Shown: positions 31,964 to 41,215 of the stretch, in pieces
Layout: every line of letters starts with the position of its first letter
Position numbering within the stretch: the first letter of the stretch is position 1
Source: Tritrichomonas musculus
Taxonomy: Eukaryota > Parabasalia > Tritrichomonadida > Tritrichomonadidae
DNA length: 64,000 nucleotides
NCBI GenBank assembly: GCA_039105265.1
Contig: JAPFFF010000007.1
Coordinates: 186,001 to 250,000, forward strand
Direction: 5' to 3'
Made by a program: the position numbers and the translations under genes
The notes under the pieces: generated by a model
Seen by the model: the letters and a program-made list of their open reading frames with translations, nothing else
Told to the model about the DNA's origin: nothing
The model's database searches: none

Positions 31964-34545
31964 GGGGGGAGTATTTTACTTAAATAAGAAGAATTATTTT
32001 ATAATTTTCTGAGAATTACAATTATTTAACTATAAATAATAATATATTATCTTAATTAAAGCGTTCATTAAATATTCATTGAGTTAATGATGATTTTATT
32101 TAAAAGGTGAAATATTTGACCAAATATAAGCTTATTTTTATAAAAAGAAAGCATTATCTTTCAATGATACACTCATCAAAAGCAACAAAAAATTGCCTCA
32201 AGTAATTTTATACAGATATTATTACGACATATCTTACAGTAAGTCTGAAAATTTTGTAATTTAATTGACATCATATTACATTTTACGGATGTATTTTTTT
32301 TAATATGGAAATTAATTTTAAAATATGCTAAATTAACGTCAATAAACTTTTTTTTATGATGTTATATTCTTTTTTATTCTTTTTATTATCTTTTTTAGAA
32401 AGTGGACTCTTCTATTCAAAATTTCAATACTTAAAAAATTTGAGTATTCAAAAATTAAAAAAATTGAATACTTTAAAAAAAGCAAAGCCGAGAATCGTGT
32501 GAACAATTTTGTTTGCAATTAATGGAAAAATATTTATTTATTTAAAAATTTCAACAGAGTAATAGAAAGCTTTTTTCAAAAAAAAAATCCTTTTTATAAA
32601 ATTCGATATTAATTATTGTATCAATAAATGCTTTATTAATAAATGCTCTCTATTACTTTCTTTATTAACAAGATATATGATTATTTTTGTAAAGAAAATT
32701 TGATTTTATTATTTCACTATTTCTCGGCTTTGCCATTTTAAATTGAAATATACCCTTATCCCACTTAATTTGGCACAAAACTTTTTGTTTGATATTTAAA
32801 AAGTTATACAATATTAGTGATAAAAAAGTGGCAATGATTGAATACTTATTTGTCCGTGGTCCCACATTTAATATAGAACAAGCACTATAAGATCTATTAT
32901 ATACGAACCAATTATACGTATAAAAAGAAATTTACATTAATTTAAATTAATTTTTCTAAAGCACATGAAGAAATGATGGCAATTTTAGGAACATTTTAAA
33001 TATTTTCAAAGATTTACAAACAAGATGTATCTTATGATATTTTTATTCAAAGATTACAAAAACAAACTTTACAATTATTGCAAAAATAGAAAGCATGGTT
33101 TAGTTTTTCTCAATCAAATTCAAGAAAATTGATTTCAGTAATCACTTTATTTAACAGAAATAATGTTCATTGAAAAAAAAAATATTAAGATAAATTTACA
33201 AGGTTTAAACAGTTTAGATAAGGATTTTTTGAAGTACTGCTGATTTTCAAATTTGAGTTCTTTTTCTGCCCATTTCTCAATTTCTGCCCTTTTTTCAAAT
33301 TAACTTATGTGCATATTTTTTATTTAATTTAAAAAGGGCAGAAATTTTGTTTTTTACTTATCATTTTTTCACTATTCAGAAATTTGTCTTAAAATTCGAG
33401 GAATTAAATTAATTAAAATATATTTTAATTAACATTAAACTATTTGTTTTGGATTTTGTGAAAGACTGATTCCATATTAAACGATATATATTTTTAACTC
33501 TTATTTTTTTTTTATTGCATTAAATATTTTATGTTTTTTTTTTAAAAAAACGCATCAGTCTAAATCAATTCTAAAAATAAAAGGTTCTAATTCACTTTTG
33601 CAATGATTTAATTAATATCGAAAGTTATATAATATGAACATTTCTTAATATACTTGGTTTTTTGATATATAATGTATTAAGAACTTATTTCTTTTAGTAA
33701 AAAATCGTTTACATTGGCAATATATAAAAAATAAAATAAAAATATATTAAAATGGAATTTCGAAAAATAAAGCCATATTTTTTATGTATGGAAAATGTTT
33801 AATATCCAATTTAATTCTTATTTTAAAAATAAAAGCTGAAAATATCAAGTACTTGTTGGAAAAAATGAAATTATATGTAAAAAAAAATAGACTCATTTTG
33901 AGATTTCTGTTAGTTATTGTAATGGCATATTCGGAATGATGAAACTATATTATATTTTGGGAATCGTTAAAAATTTTTGATTTTTTAGTGATTATATCTG
34001 CTGATGAAATTAAGGGTTTTTGTAGAAAAAAAAAGATAGTAGTATACATGTATATAGTTATTAGTTTTAAAATGATTATGAGGAGTAAATGCGATTTCGA
34101 TGAAGCAATCCTTGAATAATTGAAAATCTTGAAAATTAAGGTTCGTAAAATTTGCTATAAATCTGCATGATAATTCGTTGTTATGTTACTTAATTCATAT
34201 TTCAGTCTAGCCACGCAACGATAAAAGCAGCACGAACTAGCACGCTATCTTGAAAAAATAAAAATAAATAAACGTTCTCCATATGATAAATTGAATATAA
34301 TAAACGGTCGTTTTAGCTAAAATCTGAATATTATCAAAAAGTTTTGTGCCAAATTAAGTGGGAAAAGGGTATGAATAAAAGAAAACTAAGTTTCAAATTG
34401 ATTGGAGAATATTTTACAAATTAATTAATTGATTCACACAATTAAACCCATATATTATATAAATGTTAAATATTATAAATAAAACTTAACTTAAAAGTAT
34501 ATTTTCATTCATTTTAATTTTGTTGGATATTTGAATACTCCCCCC
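31964..34545. mobile_element. 2.6-kb TTAA-flanked element, non-autonomous
   Basis: The ends are perfect inverted GGGGGGAGTATT (31964-31975; 34534-34545), both flanked by TTAA (31960-31963 and 34546-34549). The interior is AT-rich with no transposase frame and contains a second complete element (32753-34369). Flank type agrees with the small element at 2164-2629. Confidence 0.6.
32753..34369. mobile_element. 1.6-kb TA-flanked element nested in the preceding one
   Basis: The 35-bp terminal inverted repeats (32753-32787; 34335-34369) match at 34 of 35 bases and include CCACTTAATTTGGCACAAAA. TA flanks at 32751-32752 and 34370-34371. No transposase inside, so non-autonomous. High end identity suggests a fairly recent insertion. 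Confidence 0.8.
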
Positions 34546-34576
34546 TTAATTTTAAAAATTCATTTTAAAAAAAAGG

Positions 34577-34664
34577 CATCTTTTTATGTTACAAAATTTT
34601 TACCGATCCTTCCTTTTGATGTAAGTCTCGGTAAAAATTATGTAAAAATATAAAAAGATGTATC
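34577..34664. repeat. 88-bp palindromic repeat, copy 1
   Basis: The left arm GCATCTTTTTATGTTACAAA continues to ATTTTTACCGA. The right arm is its near-perfect inverse (TCGGTAAAAAT...ATAAAAAGATG). It lies directly at the left edge of Polinton fragment B. The core (GTTACAA, TTTTTACCGA, TGTAGACT-like, CGGTAAAAA) recurs in the larger palindrome at 55068-55313. Confidence 0.7.
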
Positions 34665-34679
34665 TTGAGTTCGAGCTTA

Positions 34680-35326
34680 CCTGCGAACGATGGCAAGTAC
34701 TTGATGTTGCTGAGGGGTAGGAATCGACGGAGATCGATCTTCAATAGGATGATGATGTCAGTGTAAGCAGTTACACCATTACGGAGTTTGATGAAGAACC
34801 CGCATCGAGCTTGATCGAATTTGTGCTTAAAGATGTCTTTATGACGAATCTTGGAGTAAACGTCGCCTCGTTTAGATGCTTCTTTGGCGCCGCATGCTGT
34901 TAGGAATGATTCTTCAGGGCCATAGTTCTGGGTATAGATAGAGATACCGTTCGCTAAGATCTCATACTTCTCGACAGCATCCATGGCGTCTTTGAACCCA
35001 ACCCATAGTCCATCGAAATCATGACCGTTTATGTTGTCCATTTGAGTTGTTGGTCCAACATCTAAGTCGACGTTGATCTTCATCTTGGCTTTGATGAAAC
35101 CGTTATAGATGTCGGCGGTGTTATCACAAGTAGGGCTGATGATGAATGTCGTGAACGAACCTGCATGAATAGGTGCTGAAAGACTGTATGATGCTTGGGC
35201 GTCGATAACGTACTTCTTGTTAGTATCGGACATGGCAATATCATTATCGACTATATCGAAATAGCTAGCTACCTGAGTATTAACCTCAGCTGATGTCTTG
35301 TGGAAGACTTCGTTGTTGAACGTCAT
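34680..35326 (-). CDS. Polinton B major-capsid-like gene, partial
   Basis: Starts MTFNNEVFHKTSAEVNTQVA and carries SAPIHAGSFTTFIISPTCDN, DIYNGFIKAKMKI and DLRRFLPLSNIKYLPSFAGK, features resembling the first jelly roll of Maverick major capsid proteins. Only the first part of such a protein is present. Fossil status: incomplete. Family assignment is from remembered resemblance and gene context. Confidence 0.6.
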
Positions 35327-35372
35327 TTAAGGTGAAAGAAAAATAAGGGGGTCGTTGATGACGGTTTCACGT

Positions 35373-35930
35373 TCAGCGTCGTATACGAGATCGAAATAGG
35401 GGTTGTTCGTTGACGGGCTCTGGCTCTTCAACGGGTTCTGGTTTGGGCTGTTCTGGCTCGGGGAATATGTCTGGGACGTATCGACTACGTATACGGGACT
35501 TCGATAACTCTTTGTTGACGACGTGTTTGATGTACTGCTTCTGCTCTTTCTTGAAGCGATCGTTGCGGAGCTCTTCACCGAGGGTATGTAACTGCTCAAG
35601 TATCTCGAGATTAATCGTCGAGTCTATTGCGCTACGAGGGACTGTGCTTCGCGACCGAGGTCTCGTTACTGGAGGCTCGTTTTCGGGAGATATCTCGAAG
35701 GACGGAATTCCACCCGACCTGTTTTCGGGCTCGGGTTCATTCTCGAGGGACCCATTTTCAGGTGGTTTCGCGTCTGGACTAGCCTTTTCAGGCTCACTCT
35801 TCTCCCTTAACTTCACGATATACTTCCCTTCTTTCTTCGTTGGGAACACTTCGTAATCGGGGTCATCGATACCTTGGATCCATCGCTGGATGATCTGATT
35901 TCGTTTCACTCCGCGGACGTACTTACTCAT
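35373..35930 (-). CDS. Polinton B proline/glutamate-rich protein
   Basis: 185 residues starting MSKYVRGVKRNQIIQRWIQG. The N-terminal third is basic. The middle is an acidic repeat of Pro-Glu-Asn (SPENEPP, EPEPENR) and the end is basic again (SRIRR). Likely disordered. Not recognised; a structural or maturation protein by position. Another frame overlaps it and is taken as a shadow. Confidence 0.5.
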   Translation of the reverse strand: MSKYVRGVKRNQIIQRWIQGIDDPDYEVFPTKKEGKYIVKLREKSEPEKASPDAKPPENGSLENEPEPENRSGGIPSFEISPENEPPVTRPRSRSTVPRSAIDSTINLEILEQLHTLGEELRNDRFKKEQKQYIKHVVNKELSKSRIRSRYVPDIFPEPEQPKPEPVEEPEPVNEQPLFRSRIRR

Positions 35931-35964
35931 TTAGTTTGGACAAAAATATCCTCACGGTCAATAC

Positions 35965-36165
35965 TCACCTACGTTTGTTTTTACGAGCTTTGGACTTTGA
36001 TTTGCGAGTACCGATATACGGCACCGTTACGTCGTGAGTGTTGGTATTACTATGGTATTGTACTGTAGTTGATCTCGGTCTAGTGACTTCGTTATACATA
36101 GTGCCAGGACCAGATACGATAACGGAATTGCTTGAACGATATGCATTAGTGTGGGCTCCACTCAT
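35965..36165 (-). CDS. Polinton B small basic protein
   Basis: 66 residues, MSGAHTNAYRSSNS, with a lysine/arginine-rich tail (RKSKSKARKNKRR) suitable for nucleic-acid binding. The start lies in an ATAAATGAG context. Possibly a core DNA-binding protein; inference only. Confidence 0.5.
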   Translation of the reverse strand: MSGAHTNAYRSSNSVIVSGPGTMYNEVTRPRSTTVQYHSNTNTHDVTVPYIGTRKSKSKARKNKRR

Positions 36166-36175
36166 TTATGGGTCG

Positions 36176-36310
36176 TTAAAGACCTCTAAACGGGATCGCC
36201 TTAGTCGACTTCTTTCTGGAATCTGCTGCCGCTTGTGCTGTCGTCGATCCGCTTGGCTTCAATTCCCCGCGAGCGAACTGCTCACTGATCTTCACGATCT
36301 TATCCGTCAT
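36176..36310 (-). CDS. Polinton B 44-residue basic peptide
   Basis: MTDKIVKISEQFARGELKPS, ending KKSTKAIPFRGL. It starts inside the end of the integrase-like gene (overlap of about 11 bases) and is preserved between two other genes. Basic, with no recognised family. Confidence 0.45.
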   Translation of the reverse strand: MTDKIVKISEQFARGELKPSGSTTAQAAADSRKKSTKAIPFRGL

Positions 36311-36758
36311 TATCCGTTTTGGTCGTATAGATAATGTCGTGTTCTCTCATGAAATCGAGGACGGATTTCGATAAATAGGCCGTATCTTCATCGGATTCAA
36401 TGGACTTACATTCGGGTTCTACCTTAATGAACTCGTTTAACGATCTCAGCACTTCCTTGGCTCCCTTACCGTTCATCTCATACGCGTAAGCCTTTCGGGT
36501 ATTGATGTTGATGAGCATCAAGTAATTGGGATTGTCAATAAAGGTATCCATCTGGAAGCCATGCCGGATCTTCGAATAGATGTGCATGAATTTGGGCGCT
36601 GGAACGTGCTGATCGTGAACGACTCTGTTACTCAGAAACTCCTTAGCTTCATCATCAGTAAAGCCATACCTATTAGCGATTCTCTTGAACTTAGATATCG
36701 TATTGGTCGGATACTTGGCATACACTTCATCAATGGTCTTGAACTTGATGCGGCTCAT
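36300..36758 (-). CDS. Polinton B integrase-like gene (RVE type)
   Basis: 152 residues starting MSRIKFKTIDEVYAKYPTNT. FQMDTFID supplies the first catalytic aspartate, and YLMLININTRKAYAYEMNGK is the strand that follows. SDEDTAYLS supplies the second aspartate and HDIIYTTKTD follows. These are the hallmarks of the retroviral-like integrase encoded by Polintons. The element as a whole is incomplete, and this part is shorter than a full integrase. Start in a TAAATGAG context. Confidence 0.7.
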   Translation of the reverse strand: MSRIKFKTIDEVYAKYPTNTISKFKRIANRYGFTDDEAKEFLSNRVVHDQHVPAPKFMHIYSKIRHGFQMDTFIDNPNYLMLININTRKAYAYEMNGKGAKEVLRSLNEFIKVEPECKSIESDEDTAYLSKSVLDFMREHDIIYTTKTDNDG

Positions 36759-36768
36759 TTACGATGGA

Positions 36769-37311
36769 TTAAGAGTACAGTAGCTTCCGGTTCTGCAGGA
36801 ACACAACATCCATTGTCAGGACCACATCATTGTTGAAGTTGATCGGGATATTGATATCATCGTTGTCGTAACACTCTATCCAGAACGAATTACCGTTATC
36901 GTTGATCTTATAGTACTTGATGTTCTCGAAAGTCTCGTTAGTACATCTGATGATGTTATGGTTCGATTGACTCGCGAATGAGGCAGCGATTCGACAATCC
37001 AAATCGGTTCTGACGTTGTGGAAGCGCAGATTCCGATGGTACACGTTGGTGTATCCGACATGGTTTTGATTCGGATTGGGCCCGATATTTAGGAAGTTTC
37101 GTGTATCGGAGTCGTGATTGAAGCGTCCTTCGTCGAAGTCTACGTCATGGGAATTACGTAGATACGGATACATGGAGCTGCGCATCTCAGGCTCGGGTGT
37201 CGGATAAACCTTCGTGTAGGAGGAATTGTTGATTGGAGTGATCAAGTAATCGCAATAGTAATCGTTATTGATCAGTATGTTATCAGGTTGTTCGATTGAG
37301 AGTTGTTTCAT
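36769..37311 (-). CDS. Polinton B protein, possible minor capsid
   Basis: 180 residues starting MKQLSIEQPDNILINNDYYC. Rich in Asn, Asp and aromatic residues, with a beta-like C-terminal half (NSFWIECYDNDDINIPINF, then VVLTMDVVFLQN). A penton-like or minor capsid role is possible from position and composition but not shown. Confidence 0.45.
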   Translation of the reverse strand: MKQLSIEQPDNILINNDYYCDYLITPINNSSYTKVYPTPEPEMRSSMYPYLRNSHDVDFDEGRFNHDSDTRNFLNIGPNPNQNHVGYTNVYHRNLRFHNVRTDLDCRIAASFASQSNHNIIRCTNETFENIKYYKINDNGNSFWIECYDNDDINIPINFNNDVVLTMDVVFLQNRKLLYS

Positions 37312-37380
37312 ATGCTTGTAATCGTTGTTGACTATGATGTCGTCACTCGTAACGAAGAACGGAATCGGGTTTCCGAGAAA

Positions 37381-38199
37381 CTAATCACTGCGCAGTATCA
37401 TCAAGTCGTAATCACCGCGAATGAGATTCAACTCTGTCAGCTTTGTCACCACTTCGTCATCGTTAGCCTTGATCACCTTAGAACGGATATATTCGTATAG
37501 GTTAGCATTAGAGATACATCCCATGAACTTGTCATGGATGTCATCCCATGAGTCGTCTTCGTCAATCGTGATCTGAATAGGGATTCGAAACACGCCGATG
37601 TCTTGGGCTTTCATTTTCGATAACTGGATCTCGGCACGTTCTTCAAGTGAGCTGTTGTTGTTTGTTTGACTATCGATGCGCCTACGTTCCTCACCAGAGA
37701 AAGAGTATGACAGGAATTGGTACACTTGAGCCTAATTCAGGGTCGAAATCATGATGTCAAATCGTTGGGATTGGTCCAGATGATAGTAGTAATTACCGTA
37801 CTTCGTTTTAGAAGCCTCGTTGATGATCTGGTGTAGTTCTTTGTTCTCTTTCTTCTCGATAAACCACCAGAAATCATCAGGAAGATCGTCTGCTATTTCA
37901 TCCATCAACCGAAGCGCGTATTCGGAACGTCCGTGATCCTTATTGTCTTCGAACTCATCCTTCTTGTACTTCCTGACGTATAGAAAGAAACGAACTGTCC
38001 TGCTTTTGCGTTTGAGGAGGATAGATCTAATACCGATGATCTTCTCGTACACGTTAGAGGTATGCCATTCAGGTGGATACTGAAAATGGATCCTGTTAGT
38101 GTAGACTTCGTCTACGTGACCATCTATTGACGAGTTATACGTCGTTTCAAGCGGTAAATGGGTCTGTTCATTCGCTTGGATATCTCTGCGGTAACTCAT
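37381..38199 (-). CDS. Polinton B region with two unassigned frames
   Basis: Frames at 37732-38199 (starting MSYRRDIQANEQTHLPLETT; aromatic and charged) and 37381-37725 (acidic C-terminal half). The first starts in CTAAATGAG. No family recognised. Confidence 0.45.
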
Positions 38200-38272
38200 T
38201 TAGGAGAAGCAAAACAGTGGACTTCGATAATCCGGGGACGTCCTCGACGGACCCCAAAAATGAAGATCCGAT

Positions 38273-38611
38273 TTAGTCATCCAACACCAATCCGATAATG
38301 GTCTTAATGACTTCGATCTTTCTGTCCATGCCGATATCGTCGTTGTAGGCTACGTTTAAGAGTCTGTCGAAATCTGATTCGTTTTCAACCTCAACATCGA
38401 GCTCTATCTCATCACCGAAGTAGTCTTCAATGAATTCGATGATGTCGTTGACTGAATGAACTTCAGAGATGTCGATAGCTTCGAATACATCTTCGCTGTC
38501 GTAGGCACTCATCTTATGCGTATGACTACGGGATAAAAAATCGATAGAGAAATCGTTTAAGGCATTTTGGTGTCGGAAGGTCATAAGCGATAATCCGGGG
38601 ACGATACTCAC
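38273..38611 (-). CDS. Polinton B small acidic protein
   Basis: Up to 112 residues; a likely start is the internal MSAYDSEDVFEAIDISEVHS. Very acidic (FIEDYFGDEIELDVEVENES). Not recognised. Confidence 0.4.
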   Translation of the reverse strand: MSIVPGLSLMTFRHQNALNDFSIDFLSRSHTHKMSAYDSEDVFEAIDISEVHSVNDIIEFIEDYFGDEIELDVEVENESDFDRLLNVAYNDDIGMDRKIEVIKTIIGLVLDD

Positions 38612-38675
38612 ACCAAGAACTCCACTTCTGAGGTAGCTATCCCCGAGTCCTGTCTATGAGGACTCCAAAAATGAT

Positions 38676-39014
38676 TCATAGACAGCGACGCATGTCCGGC
38701 AATTCGATCTTGGGCATGTCCCTGATGATATCAAGCATCCGATCGTTCACACATAGAGTGTCGTGTCTGGATTCATCCGTCACTAGGTTGAACCTCAATG
38801 TGTTGTCGACCGTGTGCCCCTTCACTACCTCGACGAGCTTATCGGTTGGAGTGTATCGAAATACCTGTCTTTGACTGGGGCTGAAGAAGAAGAGTCGTTT
38901 ATGGAACGTGTGCTTACCGTGAGATACGATACGTTTGATATCGTTAGGCATGACCTGATCAGGGACAACGAGACCGTCGAAGTCGTCATGGTGAAAGTAA
39001 TAGGGAGTACTCAT
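38676..39014 (-). CDS. Polinton B first gene, product unknown
   Basis: 112 residues starting MSTPYYFHHDDFDGLVVPDQ. Mixed charge, with VFRYTPTDKLVEVVKGHTVD in the middle. Start in a CAAATGAG context. Next to the terminal zone. Not recognised. Confidence 0.45.
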   Translation of the reverse strand: MSTPYYFHHDDFDGLVVPDQVMPNDIKRIVSHGKHTFHKRLFFFSPSQRQVFRYTPTDKLVEVVKGHTVDNTLRFNLVTDESRHDTLCVNDRMLDIIRDMPKIELPDMRRCL

Positions 39015-39019
39015 TTGAT

Positions 39020-39290
39020 GTGAGGCTAAAAAGATGTCTCTATAACGAAATCCCTAGTGTTTCCAAGCAGCTGTTGGAGCAGTGGAGATGGCTGTGATTG
39101 GGAAACTCGTTTAGAGGTCCGTAATGGGCCTCTGGAGGGCTGTTTTTACCTTGTTGAGAGGTTCCGGATCTGGGACTCGTCCGGGATGCTCGTAATGGGC
39201 CTCTGGAGAGCCGTTAAGGGGGGTCTCAGACGACCTTCAATAGCCGATAAGGGGGTGCGTAGGGCCAGTCCCGGAGCACCCCTTATACAC
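39020..39290. repeat. G-rich terminal zone of Polinton B with a direct repeat
   Basis: gtaatgggcctctggag occurs at about 39121-39137 and again at about 39192-39208. Variants around GTTAAGGGGG and ATAAGGGGG follow, ending near gcaccccttatac. It probably holds the terminal repeat of the element, but its partner end is not in the window. Confidence 0.5.
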
Positions 39291-39470
39291 TCTACTCATG
39301 ACAAAGATGAAGCAAATCGATATTGTACAAAAACTAAATTTAGATTAACTTATTCTGGTCATACAACTCCACAAATAGAGAAAAGTTTTCTGAGATTAGC
39401 AGTTAATTTAAATCTCTCATTTATTGATACAACTCAAACCAATAGTTTTACTAAAAAGTTTTGGGAATAA
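39291..39470 (+). pseudogene. Orphan coding fragment
   Basis: About 60 codons of protein-like sequence (THDKDEANRYCTKTKFRLTY, then SGHTTPQIEKSFLRLAVNLN, then FTKKFWE) ending in a stop at about 39470. No start codon of its own. AT-rich, so not part of Polinton B. It looks like the end of a repeated parabasalid gene into which the element inserted; family unknown. Confidence 0.35.
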
Positions 39471-41215
39471 TTGAATTAATGTTTCATCTTTGTCAATACA
39501 TTAAATCTCTCGTTTAAAGATATATTGCATCTTCTGAAATGTTTTCGTTATAGGTTATATATTAGCTGTTAAGCATACTCATCAGTGTTTTTCGATGACA
39601 ACAAATATAATAGTGATGAAAATTTCAATCATTCGAAAAACCATCATGGATTTGTCATATTATTAAAAAAATAGATAATGGAATGCAAACTCGTTTGTTT
39701 ACACATTAAATCATTTAAAAAAAATATATAATAAAAAATATGGGATTTAGTTTATTCTCTCTTTATTCAATATTAAAAAGGAAATGTGAGAGATCAACTC
39801 ATATTGAAATAGTATTCAATTGTTTTCAGATAAAAAAAAAAGGCAGTATAAATAATGACGTTATAAAATTTTTTATATTTTAGTATAATTGATTATATGC
39901 ATTCATGTGGAATTCCATTAAGTTGAACTCGGTTTTTTTGATACTCGCTAGTTCGAACATTTTATTCATTTAGACAGCAATCAAAAAGCAATGAATTTTA
40001 TGAAAGATTTAAAGAAATTGTTAATAATTCAATTAGATTTGGCCACAAAAAAGGAGTATTTACATTATCACCTAAATCATATTTCAATTCAACCATTGAT
40101 TTTGTTTAATATAGACTCATATTCAGTACTATCTATTTTGTTATTATAGCTGCATTGAATCTGGTCCGTTGATATAAAAGTATCTTCGAGATGTTTCTGT
40201 AAAACATAAATCATAATTTTGGATGCGTATTATTATCCATTTTTTCTTTGGTATAAAAAATATTCATACAATAATTCCTTTCAATTCATCAATTGCAGCA
40301 TTACCTTCATCGATTTTGGGAAAATCATTTAAAGTTATAATCAGATTACTTCCTTTGGTATATCAAAAAACAAAGAAAAATAAAATTTAATTCGCCATCA
40401 AATAGAACGCCTTTACATTCTTTTATTGCATCGTTATCAATTTTTATAATAAATCTTTTTTCCATTTGGAATAAAACTAGAAGTAAATAAACCAGTTAAT
40501 AATGTTTTTACAGCTTTAAATATGATTGTTTTTTTTTCCTAATCTTTCATTTAATATGTAAAGTTTATTTTCTTTGAAATAACTACCTTTATTTCTAGAC
40601 AAAAAACTAATACTTTCATGAAATAGCTGCATACTTATATAACTTATTGAATCTACTATACATGCTACCTAAAATACTAAAGCTGTCTATGAAACGATTC
40701 TTAAATTATAAACATATTTTTCTACAATTTTTTACATATTGAGTAACTGATCTTATTACACTTCATTTTAAGCTCTCCCATTACTGTATTCATATCTTGA
40801 ACACTACTCCACACATATACAGGGTAGAATGCAGATAAATGCTCTGAATTTAAGTGTATAAATTGAGTAAACACTAATTGAACTTGCCTTCAAGCTGAAA
40901 GAGTGAATTTACAACTAGGCTTTTGAGTCCAGTGAATTGAATGTCCATTTTCGACTTTTTGAAAACAGCTGTCACTTTTTTATGGACAAAAAACGAGTTT
41001 TTTTATCGTGTTTTTATTCAATTTTTTGAATTGAAATATCCAATAATTTTGAAATTGGATACTTTATATATAATGCTAATTTTTTTAAATAATTAGATCT
41101 ATTATTTATTAATAAACCATTATACAATGTTTGCTAAAAAATTTCTCATTATTAAATTCAGAAGTTTATTAAATTATTTTTCACAAATTTGTTATTTATC
41201 GGTTATCAAAATATA
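39471..41215. other. AT-rich stretch with faint coding traces
   Basis: No intact gene. Minus-strand traces at about 40130-40560 (MEKRFIIKIDNDAIKECKGV, then ETSRRYFYINGPDSM) are protein-like but shift frame; unassigned. Confidence 0.35.

Larger units (their letters stand above)
34666..39290 (-). mobile_element. Polinton/Maverick fragment B, GC-richer, incomplete
   Basis: About 4.6 kb of compact minus-strand genes whose base composition is near balanced, in sharp contrast to the very AT-rich surroundings and to Polinton A. Parts: major-capsid-like (partial), integrase-like, several small basic or acidic genes, and a G-rich terminal zone at 39020-39290. Polymerase and ATPase are not present here. 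Five or six of the genes begin in a common context TAAATGA. The element is incomplete and has few visible breaks beyond that, so it is younger than Polinton A or was acquired from a lineage of different composition. Exact outer ends are uncertain. Confidence 0.8.

Noticed and set aside
31677-32012. 111-codon plus-strand frame as a gene
   Set aside because: It crosses the right end of the 389-bp inverted-repeat element and into the next element, so it cannot be one native gene.
35410-35856. Glycine/serine-rich plus-strand frame opposite a Polinton B gene
   Set aside because: It is the antisense of the proline/glutamate-rich minus-strand gene, whose start context matches its neighbours.
37381-39014. 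Polinton B genes as ordinary host genes
   Set aside because: Compact one-strand layout, base composition unlike the host, and adjacency to capsid-like and integrase-like parts.
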